Source of the DNA: Chloroflexota bacterium
GTDB lineage: Bacteria > Chloroflexota > Dormibacteria > CF-121
Length of the DNA: 38,232 nucleotides
NCBI GenBank assembly: GCA_005881215.1
Contig: VBDZ01000005.1
Location: 1-38,232 of the forward strand
Reading direction: 5' to 3'
Under the pieces are notes generated by a model, which was given only the letters and a program-made list of their open reading frames with translations, was not told the origin of the DNA and did no database searches. A program made the translations under genes and the position numbers. This document shows positions 18,189 through 26,609 of this stretch, piece after piece; positions within the stretch are counted from its first letter, which is position 1; each line of letters opens with the position of its first letter.

Positions 18189-19091
18189 TTACGCCGTCTT
18201 CCGCCGCTTCTGTGAGGTGCGCCGACCGGCATTTGATGCGTTGCGTTGCGTTGCGCCGCCTTTCTTCCGGGTTGCCTCAACGCTCGCCCGCAGCGCCTCC
18301 ATCAGGTCCACGACTTTCTCGCCGGGCTCGGCCGGCGCTTCGGGCAGTGGTGCGCCTTGGACTTTAGCGTCGATCACCTGCTTGAGCGCGGTCTGGTACG
18401 CGTCTTCGTACCGCTCGGCGTCGAAGCTATCGCTGAGGTTTTCGATCAACGAGACAGCCATCTGCAATTCTTTCGGTGAGACTTTCGCGCCCTCGGCGGC
18501 AATGGCGTCGGTCGATCGGATCTCGTTCGCATAGAACATTGTCTCCATCGACAACACGTCCTGGTAGGGACGGACCAGGCATAGGTTCTCCTTGTCGCGG
18601 ATGGCCACTTTGGCAACCGCGGCGCGCCCGGTCTGCTGGAGCGCCTGCCTCAGCAGTGAAAAGGCCTTGATGCCAGCCTCGTCCGGGGCGAGGTAATACG
18701 CCTTGTCGAAGTAGATCGGGTCGACCTCTTCGAGCTTGACGAAGTCCGAAATGTCGACGGTGTGGACCGTCTTCACGGGAAGGTGATCGAGCTCCTCATC
18801 GGTGAGCGGGACATAGCGCCCCTTGGCATACTCGAATCCGCGCACGACTTCCTCCCAGGGCACGGCCTTTTCGTCTTTGGGGCACCAGCGAACGTTCTTC
18901 AGACGCACGCCGTCCTTTTTGTGGAGCAGGTGGAACCGCACATCGTGCGATTCGGTCGCGGTATGGAGGCTGACCGGGATGCTGACCATCCCGAACGAGA
19001 TCGTGCCCCTCCAGATCGCCCGCGGCGCCCTCCGTGTCCCTTCCGCCGCTCTCGCTGGTTTGCGCGCCGTCCTTTGCGCCATACCTGACAT
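18189..19091 (-). CDS. ku: Ku protein (bacterial NHEJ DNA end-binding)
   Basis: RAIWRGTISFGMVSIPVSLHTATESHDVRFHLLHKKDGVRLKNVRWCPKDEKAVPWEEVVRGFEYAKGRYV; basic C-terminal tail; exact start uncertain. Confidence 0.95.
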   Translation of the reverse strand: MSGMAQRTARKPARAAEGTRRAPRAIWRGTISFGMVSIPVSLHTATESHDVRFHLLHKKDGVRLKNVRWCPKDEKAVPWEEVVRGFEYAKGRYVPLTDEELDHLPVKTVHTVDISDFVKLEEVDPIYFDKAYYLAPDEAGIKAFSLLRQALQQTGRAAVAKVAIRDKENLCLVRPYQDVLSMETMFYANEIRSTDAIAAEGAKVSPKELQMAVSLIENLSDSFDAERYEDAYQTALKQVIDAKVQGAPLPEAPAEPGEKVVDLMEALRASVEATRKKGGATQRNASNAGRRTSQKRRKTA

Positions 19092-19139
19092 CAAGGGTAT
19101 CACCATGGCGTTCGCTCCGCCGGCGCCCTCCGTGGTGGC

Positions 19140-19145
19140 TACACT
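19140..19145 (+). promoter_or_regulatory. -10 box TACACT, 6 nt before GTG 19152
   Basis: TACACT-ccggtg-GTG. Confidence 0.55.
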
Positions 19146-19151
19146 CCGGTG

Positions 19152-19991
19152 GTGCCGCTGGCCGTATTTCCCCTGGTCCTTGTGGCGGCCGTCTGCCACG
19201 CCGCCTGGAACGCACTGATGAAAGCGTCGGAAAACCCGCTGTCCCTGGCAGCAAGGGCGATGACGCTCGGCACCGTTGTCTCGCTTCCGCCGGTCGCGAC
19301 CCTGTGGCTGATCCAGGGGCGCCCGGGCTTGCCGTTCGCAGGCTGGTTGCTTGCCCTCGGATCGGCCATGCTCGAACTGACCTACTTCATCACGCTGTCA
19401 ACCGCCTACCGGCGCGGCGAGCTGTCCGTGGTCTATCCGATCGCCCGCGGGACCGCGCCGCTGCTGGCGGTGGCCGTGGGGGTGGTGATTCTCGGTGAGC
19501 GGCTTCACCTGGTTGCCGTCGCCGGCATCCTCTTATTGCTGGGCGGCATCTGGGCTGTGCGGCGGCCTACCAGCGCCGGGGCGGCACTCGGGCCCGCCGT
19601 GATGACGGGCATTCTGATCGCCGCGTACACCTCGCTCGACCGGGTCGGTGTCCGGTTGGGGCCGCCCTGGCTGTACGGGTGGCTGCTCTGGTTGTTCGCG
19701 GCGATCTTCCTCCTGGTCTTTACGCGGACCCGCCGCGTGACGGAACGACGGTTGACCGACGAGCTGGGCACGTCACTGGCGGTCGGAGTCTTGATGACGG
19801 GTGCCTACTTCATGATCCTGTTCGCGCTGAGCATCGCGCCGCTGGCCATCGTGGCCCCGCTTCGCGAATCGGCGATCGTGCTGGTCACGGCCTGGGGAAT
19901 CTGGCGGCTGGGGGAGCGGCGCGGCGCCTGGATCCGGATAGCCGGCGCCGTCGCTATCGTAGGGGGGATCGCCCTGCTGACGATCGCCTGA
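19152..19991 (+). CDS. EamA/DMT superfamily transporter
   Basis: 10-TM pattern, SVVYPIARGTAPLLAVAVGVVILGERLHLVAVAGILLLLGG; start GTG 19149 or 19152. Confidence 0.88.
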   Translation: MPLAVFPLVLVAAVCHAAWNALMKASENPLSLAARAMTLGTVVSLPPVATLWLIQGRPGLPFAGWLLALGSAMLELTYFITLSTAYRRGELSVVYPIARGTAPLLAVAVGVVILGERLHLVAVAGILLLLGGIWAVRRPTSAGAALGPAVMTGILIAAYTSLDRVGVRLGPPWLYGWLLWLFAAIFLLVFTRTRRVTERRLTDELGTSLAVGVLMTGAYFMILFALSIAPLAIVAPLRESAIVLVTAWGIWRLGERRGAWIRIAGAVAIVGGIALLTIA

Positions 19992-20102
19992 TCAGGGCAG
20001 TGCCGGCCTGAAGGTGGTCAGCGCCGGCAGGACGAAGAACCACATCGCCGCCACGATGATGCCGACGAAGATCAGCATGGAGAAGATTGGCCGGCCAGTC
20101 AT
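19992..20102 (-). CDS. putative 36-aa membrane peptide MTGRPIFSMLIFVGIIVAAMWFFVLPALTTFRPALP
   Basis: Strong SD AGGAGG 9 nt before ATG; hydrophobic core; stop abuts EamA stop; not in ORF track. Confidence 0.55.
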   Translation of the reverse strand: MTGRPIFSMLIFVGIIVAAMWFFVLPALTTFRPALP

Positions 20103-20201
20103 GTCTGAGCCCCTCCTACCTGACTGAACCCACACGAGCCGTCATATCCTGCTCGATCGTTAGGCAGGGAAGAGCAGCCGGAATTCGTATTCGGAAAGGA
20201 G

Positions 20202-20276
20202 TCGGGGCGAGTGGATTTGAACCACCGACCTCACGGTCCCGAACCGTGCACTCTAACCTGGCTGAGCTACGCCCCG
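20202..20276 (-). tRNA. tRNA-Pro (anticodon CGG)
   Basis: CGGGGCG-TA-GCTC-AGCCAGGTTA-GAGT-G-CACGG-TTCGGGA-CCGTG-AGGTC-GGTGG-TTCAAAT-CCACT-CGCCCCG-A; CCA not encoded. Confidence 0.95.
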
Positions 20277-20324
20277 ATCAGCAATTGCCAATGATACCCT
20301 CTCTTTTGCGCGCCGCGGCCTCAG

Positions 20325-20398
20325 GCCCTCGTAGCTCAGGGGATCAGAGCGCCTCCGTCCTAAGGAGGGCGTCGCAGGTTCGAGTCCTGCCGAGGGCA
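20325..20398 (+). tRNA. tRNA-Arg (anticodon CCT)
   Basis: GCCCTCG-TA-GCTC-AGGGGATCA-GAGC-G-CCTCC-GTCCTAA-GGAGG-GCGTC-GCAGG-TTCGAGT-CCTGC-CGAGGGC-A; CCA not encoded. Confidence 0.95.
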
Positions 20399-20407
20399 AT
20401 TGCCTCC

Positions 20408-20413
20408 TAAGAT
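20408..20413 (+). promoter_or_regulatory. -10 box TAAGAT, 6 nt before ATG 20420
   Basis: TAAGAT-gggcgc-ATG. Confidence 0.6.
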
Positions 20414-20419
20414 GGGCGC

Positions 20420-20896
20420 ATGATCGCGACCGACATCAATCCCGCGCTCAAGCCGGCCGAGTTCCTCCTTGGCACCTGGCGCGGCGAGGGTGAAGGCCAG
20501 TATCCAACCATCCGGCCCTTCCGCTACCGGGAGGAGATCCGCTTCTCGCACAATGGCAAGCCGTTTCTGATCTATGCCCAGCGCACCGAGGCGATCGAGA
20601 CGGGCCAGCCGATGCACCGCGAAGCCGGCTACCTGCGGCTGGTGGGCGACGGTCGCGTCGAGTTCGTGATCGCGCAGCCGATCGGCTACGCGGAGATTTC
20701 CCTCGGCCGGGTCGACGGCCACCGGATCGATGTCGAATGCACCAGCGTCGCCCGCACGCCGACGGCAAAGCCGGTCACCTCGATCAGCCGATCACTCTGG
20801 CTCGACGGCGATACCCTGCGTTACGAGCTGAAGATGGCGTTGGAAGGCGTTCCCCTCGCCCGTCACCTTGTGGCGAGCTTCAGCCGCGTCGACTGA
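20420..20896 (+). CDS. nitrobindin-family (FABP-like, DUF1794) heme-binding beta-barrel protein
   Basis: PAEFLLGTWRGEGEGQYPTIRPFRYREEIRFSHNGKPFLIYAQRT...HREAGYLRL. Confidence 0.85.
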   Translation: MIATDINPALKPAEFLLGTWRGEGEGQYPTIRPFRYREEIRFSHNGKPFLIYAQRTEAIETGQPMHREAGYLRLVGDGRVEFVIAQPIGYAEISLGRVDGHRIDVECTSVARTPTAKPVTSISRSLWLDGDTLRYELKMALEGVPLARHLVASFSRVD

Positions 20897-20901
20897 AGCG
20901 A

Positions 20902-21684
20902 TCAGTGGGGGCTCTGCTCGAGCAGTCGTCGCGATACCCGCGTGATGACTCGCCGCGGCGACAGCCGCACCACAACCGGCAGGAGTCGGTTGCCCAGGCC
21001 AGGAATGACGAGCGATTTCCCCGCCATCAGTCCGCGATACCCGGCCAGCGCGACCGAGGCGGCGTCAGCCAGCGACCCCCTGACGAGTCGGGCATCCTCC
21101 AGCTTGCCTCGCTCCTGGAATCCCGACCGCGTCGGCCCGGGAGCCAACGCCGTGACCGCTACGCCGGTGCCCTTCAACTCGTTGGCCAGGGCCTCGGAGA
21201 ATGACAGGACATAGGCCTTGCTCGCGTAGTAGACCGCCATCAACGGTCCGGGCACGAAGGCGGCGGTCGAGGCCAGGTTGAGGACGTGCCCCGCCCCACG
21301 TTCGACCATGCCCCTGAGGAAGAGCTTGGTGAGCGCGGTCAGCGCCACCACGTTGACCTGCAGCATCTCGAGCTCCGCCTGCAAGTCGGTCTCCACGAAG
21401 CGACCGTACACCGGGAAGCCCGCGTTATTGACGAGCGCATCGACCTTCAGCGATGCGGCCGTGACCTCTTCGTAGATCTCATCGACCGTGGATGGGTTCG
21501 ACAAATCCTTGGCCAGCACCAGCGTCTTGACCCGAAACTCGCTCTCCAGTCGGGCGGCGAGCTCGTCCAGTTTGTCGCGGCTGCGGGCTACCAGCACGCA
21601 GTCGTACCGGTCGCGCGCAAACAGCAGCGCCAGCTCGTAGCCGATGCCGCCAGAGGCACCGGTGATCAGCGCGGTCTTACTCAT
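20902..21684 (-). CDS. SDR family oxidoreductase
   Basis: MSKTALITGASGGIGYELALLFA, NNAG, YYASKAYVLSFSEALANEL; ATGA overlap with upstream gene. Confidence 0.93.
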   Translation of the reverse strand: MSKTALITGASGGIGYELALLFARDRYDCVLVARSRDKLDELAARLESEFRVKTLVLAKDLSNPSTVDEIYEEVTAASLKVDALVNNAGFPVYGRFVETDLQAELEMLQVNVVALTALTKLFLRGMVERGAGHVLNLASTAAFVPGPLMAVYYASKAYVLSFSEALANELKGTGVAVTALAPGPTRSGFQERGKLEDARLVRGSLADAASVALAGYRGLMAGKSLVIPGLGNRLLPVVVRLSPRRVITRVSRRLLEQSPH

Positions 21685-22319
21685 GCCGACGGCTCCTCCA
21701 CAAAGCTTTGCTCCCCGGCGCGGATCGGGACCGGTAACCAGTTCTCGCGCGGCGCCAGTGGACACGCCCAGCGCGCGTCATACGCGCACGAGGGGTTGTA
21801 GGCGAAGTTGAAGTCGATCCCGACCTCGGGCGACCCCGCCCGGGTTTCGAGCGCGAGGCCATCGGTGTGCTTCACGGTGTCGAAGAGGTAGCGGCCGCCA
21901 CCATACGTCTCCTTCCCCGACGTGCCGTCGCGGAAGGGGAGGAACAACCCGCCGCCGTAACCCACCAGGCTGAAGACCGTGAGCTGGCACCCCTGGCCGG
22001 CAATCCGAAATCGCAGCCGGCCTGCCCTCCGATAGGTGATCACCCCGTCCTCGCCGCCGGTGTCGATCTCGATCGGGTCACCGGCCTCCATCGCCTCGAG
22101 TCGACAACGCAATTTGAGGTCCCGCTCCGGCTCGAAGTAGCGAAGACCCCGAAAGCTCGGCCGCGCTTCCACCGATAGCGGCGATTGCGGGTGCGTTCGA
22201 AACAACTCGTCGCGACCCTGCCGGAACCGGTGGAGCGCATCCGGACCGGTCAGTCGATAGAGGTCGCCGACCCGCCGTCGCCAGTCGACCAGGTCGAGAT
22301 AGGTTTGCGTGTCGGTCAG
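21681..22319 (-). CDS. DUF1684 family protein, apparent CTG start overlapping helicase stop (CTGA)
   Basis: C-terminus DFNFAYNPSCAYDARWACPLAPRENWLPVPIRAGEQ; frame continues upstream of ORF-track TTG 22205 as (M)TDTQTYLDLVDWRRRVGDLYRLTGPDALHRFRQGRDELFRTHPQSPL. Confidence 0.8.
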   Translation of the reverse strand: MTDTQTYLDLVDWRRRVGDLYRLTGPDALHRFRQGRDELFRTHPQSPLSVEARPSFRGLRYFEPERDLKLRCRLEAMEAGDPIEIDTGGEDGVITYRRAGRLRFRIAGQGCQLTVFSLVGYGGGLFLPFRDGTSGKETYGGGRYLFDTVKHTDGLALETRAGSPEVGIDFNFAYNPSCAYDARWACPLAPRENWLPVPIRAGEQSFVEEPSA

Positions 22320-24859
22320 CTGCCGCGCTCGACCGGTTGGGCCGTCGGCAGGGGTTCGGGAGCGGGCGCCGCCGCCGTCCCGTCGCCGGCGCTCGCGCCA
22401 CCCTGGGCCGCGCCGTTCGTCGCCGGGAAGTTTCCGCGCCGCCGACCGCGCCGGCGCCGGAATTTCCGCGGCGGAGCCGCTCCGTTTTCGGTTGGAGCCA
22501 CCACGTCCGGCGACTCAGCGCCGTTGCTCGCGACCGGGGTGCCCGGTGTGCCCGTCACGACCGGTCGGGGGCCAAACCCGCGCCGCCGCCGGCGCGGTCG
22601 ACCCAGCGGTGCGCCCGCCGGTCGTTGCCGGCGGCGATCGCCGCGCCGCCGCCCGCCGACCGCCGCATCCATGGCGTGCAGCGCGCCGATCCCGGCGACC
22701 CGGCCTTCTCGCTCGATGTGCTCGAGCAGCGGCCGGTAGAGATCCTGTCCTTCGCGGCCGGTCATCGTCTCGATGTCGCCGACTACCACCAGCAGTTGCT
22801 TTGCCCGGGAGATCGCGACGTTCAACCGCTGCGCCTTCTTCAGGAAGCCGATCCGCTCCGCCTCGTTGCTCCGCACCAGGCTGAGGATCACGACGTCGGC
22901 CTCCTCGCCCTCGAAGGCATCGACGGTATCGACGGCCAGTCCCGGGAGCGCGACCATGCGCAATTCCCGGCGCAGTTGGGTGACCTGGTCCTGGTACATG
23001 GCGATCACGGCCACCCGAAGCTGCTCGAGCCCGAGCCGCTGCAGGTGGCGCACCACCCGGCCCACCGCCTCGATCTCGGCGCGGTTCGAGATGCTTCCCG
23101 AGCCGCCCTTCTTTTCCCGGCCGCGGATCGTGAGCCAGGTGAGGTTGCGATTGAACGGCCAGGGCAGCGGCGAGCGCAGTGCCGCCATCTCGGGCGAGTT
23201 GCGCAGCCGGCCGTCGTAGGAGGCGACCGAGACATAGCTCCCGATGGGCGCCGCCATCCGGTACTGCTCGTCGAGCATCACCAGGTTGGTTTCAGGAACG
23301 ACTGCCCAGCTCAACTCGAAGAAGCTGGCATCGCGCACCATGGATTTCGCCTCGTCATCGTCGACCGGGAACGCGGCGGCGCTTTCGTCGAGCACCGGCG
23401 GCAGCTGGCGGTGATCGCCGACCAGCAGCCAGCGCGGCGCCAGGCGCAGCAGGGGCAGGGTCTCGGTGAAGCGCACCTTGTTCGCCTCGTCGAGGATCAG
23501 CCAGTCGAACATCTCAGCTTCTTTACAGGCGAGCGCGATGCGGTTCACGGTGCCGAAGACCACGTGCGCGTTGCGGACCCGTGGGTCATCGGCCTCGACG
23601 ATGCTGGCCCGGAACTTCGGATCGACCTTCTCCGGCTCGGCGATGCGGACCATTCGAAGGGCGTCGAGGCCCTGCAGGCGTTCCTGCGCATTGTCGACCG
23701 CGGTGTTGGCGTGCGAGGTCATCAGGATGCGGACGTTCGGATCGCGGGCCACCAGCTGGCGAACCGTCTCCACGATCGAGGTGGTCTTGCCGGTCCCGGG
23801 CGGTCCCTGGACGAGCTGCATGCTGCCGGGGAAGAGGTTGACCGCGCTGGTCACCGCCTGCCGCTGGCTGGGATTCAAGCGATCATCGAACGGCTGGAGA
23901 TCCGCCGTTCCCGGCGATAACACCTCGTCGGGCGCGATCAGCAGGGCGGCGACGCGCCGCAGGCTGATGTCGCCCGCCGGGAAGCCGTTCAACGTACGCT
24001 GCTGGACTTCGACCACGGCGGTGATCGGCTGCGGCCGGACGGTTCCTGGGCCGAGCACCCCCTCCTCGCGTAACTTGACGAGCCAGCGCCGGCCGCCGCC
24101 CTCGCCGCGGAGCAGGGTCCCCTCACGCTCCGCGCCATGGGCGGTGCGGATGATGACCCGGTCGCCTTCTTTGAAGCCGCCGCGCCGGCTGAGCACGATC
24201 AAGGCGCCGGCGTTTCGGTCGCCATTGGTAGCGCCGCAGACGCCGCACTTCGCACCATTCACCTGGAGGTTCTCGCACTTGCTGCAGATGACGCCTTCGG
24301 TTTCGACCTCGTACGGCCGAGCGTCTTGCTCGGCCTGCCAGGCGAGCCACTGCCGCTCGTGATTGGCGAAGGCCTGGCCGGCCAGCACCAGGGGCAGCTG
24401 GGCCGCTTCCTCGAGGGCGGTCAGCTGGCGCCGCACCCAATCCTCCTCGGGGACATAGGTGGCTTCCTGGGGCTCCGCTTCAGCGACCTCGATCGTCAAC
24501 ACGTCGCCCGCATCCTTGGTGGGATCGGGGTCGGGCTGGACCCGCTCGACGAGGAAGGCGATATCGCGGCCCGGCAGGCCGAACAACTGCCCCACCAGGC
24601 CGAACCGCTCGATGCTGGTCTCGGTCCGTTTCTGCAGGTTCAAGGTGAACCGGACGGGGGCGTTCTTGATGTCCACGTAGCCGTCACCCTCGGTGGCTTC
24701 GGTGAGCAACGCGATCAGGGCGTCCTGCCCCAGGTGGGCGAGCAGGGTCTCGGCCTGGCTCTGCGGCGCGGCGCAGACTTTCAGCCGGACCGCGGTGATG
24801 TCGGGGGCCCGATGGGCGAACGGCGACCCCGCGGCAACAGGCGGCAACCGTAAGGTCAA
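22316..24859 (-). CDS. UPF1/IGHMBP2-like superfamily 1 DNA/RNA helicase with internal CxxC zinc motif and Arg-rich C-terminal tail
   Basis: LVQGPPGTGKTTSIVETVRQL, DWLILDEANKV, LVGDHRQLPPVL, VDTVDAFEGEEADVVILSLVRSN, LNVAISRAKQLLVVVGD; TTG start with AAGGAG. Confidence 0.9.
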   Translation of the reverse strand: MTLRLPPVAAGSPFAHRAPDITAVRLKVCAAPQSQAETLLAHLGQDALIALLTEATEGDGYVDIKNAPVRFTLNLQKRTETSIERFGLVGQLFGLPGRDIAFLVERVQPDPDPTKDAGDVLTIEVAEAEPQEATYVPEEDWVRRQLTALEEAAQLPLVLAGQAFANHERQWLAWQAEQDARPYEVETEGVICSKCENLQVNGAKCGVCGATNGDRNAGALIVLSRRGGFKEGDRVIIRTAHGAEREGTLLRGEGGGRRWLVKLREEGVLGPGTVRPQPITAVVEVQQRTLNGFPAGDISLRRVAALLIAPDEVLSPGTADLQPFDDRLNPSQRQAVTSAVNLFPGSMQLVQGPPGTGKTTSIVETVRQLVARDPNVRILMTSHANTAVDNAQERLQGLDALRMVRIAEPEKVDPKFRASIVEADDPRVRNAHVVFGTVNRIALACKEAEMFDWLILDEANKVRFTETLPLLRLAPRWLLVGDHRQLPPVLDESAAAFPVDDDEAKSMVRDASFFELSWAVVPETNLVMLDEQYRMAAPIGSYVSVASYDGRLRNSPEMAALRSPLPWPFNRNLTWLTIRGREKKGGSGSISNRAEIEAVGRVVRHLQRLGLEQLRVAVIAMYQDQVTQLRRELRMVALPGLAVDTVDAFEGEEADVVILSLVRSNEAERIGFLKKAQRLNVAISRAKQLLVVVGDIETMTGREGQDLYRPLLEHIEREGRVAGIGALHAMDAAVGGRRRGDRRRQRPAGAPLGRPRRRRRGFGPRPVVTGTPGTPVASNGAESPDVVAPTENGAAPPRKFRRRRGRRRGNFPATNGAAQGGASAGDGTAAAPAPEPLPTAQPVERGS

Positions 24860-25023
24860 GGGCGCTCCTTGTAGCGCATAAGATTGGACCTGGCTTTCAC
24901 AGGTGGGCCGACGGCTAGCCACCCCTTCGGCGGAGCGTCGGACAGGCGCGAGCAATCGAACCTGTCTAACCCGGCCCCCAGTATAACGCCAAATAGGGGT
25001 CAACGCCACCGGGTTGGTTGCTC

Positions 25024-25029
25024 TAGCCT
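25024..25029 (+). promoter_or_regulatory. -10 box TAGCCT, 7 nt before GTG 25037
   Basis: TAGCCT-aggaacg-GTG. Confidence 0.5.
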
Positions 25030-25036
25030 AGGAACG

Positions 25037-26587
25037 GTGGCAAAGCCGGCAACCTTGAGCCCCGCCCAGCGGCGAATCCAGCGCGCCCTGGAGGTGGCTC
25101 CGGGGGCCCTGACCTGGACCATTCTGATCGCCCCGGTGGTGGCCTCCTTCGTGTTTGCTCCCTATATCGCGCTCGCCATCTTCCTGGTCGACATCTACTG
25201 GTTCGTCCGGACCGGGACGGTGGTGGTTGGGATTCGCAGCACCTACCGGACGATGAAGCGGACCGCCGCCGAGGACTGGTGGCAGCGTTGCCTTACGCTC
25301 GGGGTCGGTCCGGGCTTGGGCGACCCACGCCGGATCGTCCACGCCGTCCTGATCCCCACCTACACCGAGCCGTATGCCATCCTGCGCGAGACCGTTCGAG
25401 CGATCGCCGACGCCGACTACCCGACGGAGAACAAGGTGGTGGCGATCATCACCCGCGAGACCGACCGCCCCGGCTGGGAAAACGTTCGCCGGCTCCAGGA
25501 GGAGTTCGGCTCACGGGTGCGGGCGTTCTTTCACATCAAAGATCCCCTGCTGCCGGGAATCGTCGTCGGGAAGTCGGCCGCGATGGCCTACGGCGGGCCA
25601 GTTCTCCGCCGCGAGCTGGAGGCGATGGGGCTTGATCCCCGGGAGGTGATCATCACCGACCTCGATTCGGACTTTCGCGTCCACCGCCAGTACTTCGCCT
25701 ACGTGACCTATCACTACGTCACCGACAAACGAGGGCCGGAGTCGATCTTCCAGCCGATCCCGATGTTCCATAACAATCTCTGGCGGGTGCCGTTCGCGGT
25801 CCGGATCATGGCCAGCGCCTGCACCCAGTGGCAGATGTTCCTCTCCTCGCGGCCAGACCGGCTGGTTGCCTTCAGCAGCTACTCGATGTCGCTGGAGCTG
25901 GTGATCAAGGTGGACTACTGGGACGACGATGTGATTCCAGAGGACTCGCGTTTTTACTGGAAGTCCTTCTTCGCCACCAGCGGACGGCTGCGAATGGTTC
26001 CCGTCTTCCTCCCGATCTACGGCGACGCGCCCGAAGCCTCGGACCGGGGGATGCCATGGGAGCGGGTCAAGACCCACGCCAATCAATACAACCAGATCAA
26101 GCGTTGGGCCTGGGGCGTCAGCGACGTGCCCTTCGTCACGGTGCGTCTGTTACGTCATCCGGAGATCGGCCTCTGGCTGCGGGCGCGCCGCTACGGCTAC
26201 ATGATCTTCAACCATCTGACCTGGACCACGCTGCCGGTGCTGCTGCTGTTCGGTGCCGCCCTGCCGAGGCTGCTGCAGGAGGACTGGAACCTGACGACCG
26301 CCGCCGATCGGCTGGCGCTCTACGCCTTCATCCTGATCAACATCGCCTTTCTGAACATCGCCGCCCTGATCCTGGTCGAGCGCCGGATCAACCCGCCGAT
26401 GCCGCGCCAGTGGGGCTTCTTCCACCAGATCTGGGCCTACGTCCAGCTCGGCCTCTATCCCATCGTGGGCCTCCTGTTCAGTGTGCTGCCCGCGCTGGAG
26501 GCGCAGACACGGCTGATGCTCGGCATGTATCTCGAGTACAAGGTGACGGAGAAGGTGGCGGAAGGTCCCCTCGAGGGAACGGCCTGA
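25037..26587 (+). CDS. membrane glycosyltransferase family 2-like (cellulose synthase-like) protein
   Basis: LIPTYTEPYAILRETVRAIADADYP, ITDLDSDFRVHRQYF, C-terminal TM segments; -10 TAGCCT 7 nt before GTG 25037. Confidence 0.82.
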   Translation: MAKPATLSPAQRRIQRALEVAPGALTWTILIAPVVASFVFAPYIALAIFLVDIYWFVRTGTVVVGIRSTYRTMKRTAAEDWWQRCLTLGVGPGLGDPRRIVHAVLIPTYTEPYAILRETVRAIADADYPTENKVVAIITRETDRPGWENVRRLQEEFGSRVRAFFHIKDPLLPGIVVGKSAAMAYGGPVLRRELEAMGLDPREVIITDLDSDFRVHRQYFAYVTYHYVTDKRGPESIFQPIPMFHNNLWRVPFAVRIMASACTQWQMFLSSRPDRLVAFSSYSMSLELVIKVDYWDDDVIPEDSRFYWKSFFATSGRLRMVPVFLPIYGDAPEASDRGMPWERVKTHANQYNQIKRWAWGVSDVPFVTVRLLRHPEIGLWLRARRYGYMIFNHLTWTTLPVLLLFGAALPRLLQEDWNLTTAADRLALYAFILINIAFLNIAALILVERRINPPMPRQWGFFHQIWAYVQLGLYPIVGLLFSVLPALEAQTRLMLGMYLEYKVTEKVAEGPLEGTA

Positions 26588-26609
26588 TCGGCTCCCAACC
26601 GGGGAGGTC

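Noticed and set aside
18237-18256. GCGTT x3 micro-repeat in the Ku 3' end
   Set aside because: Very short, and falls in the low-complexity basic tail; not enough to call a functional repeat.
20202-20420. Possible integrative element at the tRNA genes
   Set aside because: No integrase, no att-like direct repeat of the tRNA 3' ends, and housekeeping-like neighbours.
22337-23920. 527-aa plus-strand ORF opposite the helicase
   Set aside because: Shadow ORF; the helicase on the minus strand has all SF1 motifs.
24860-25036. Upstream extension of the GT2-like protein to TTG 24884
   Set aside because: The extra N-terminal 51 residues look non-coding (divergent promoter region), and GTG 25037 fits the -10 spacing.
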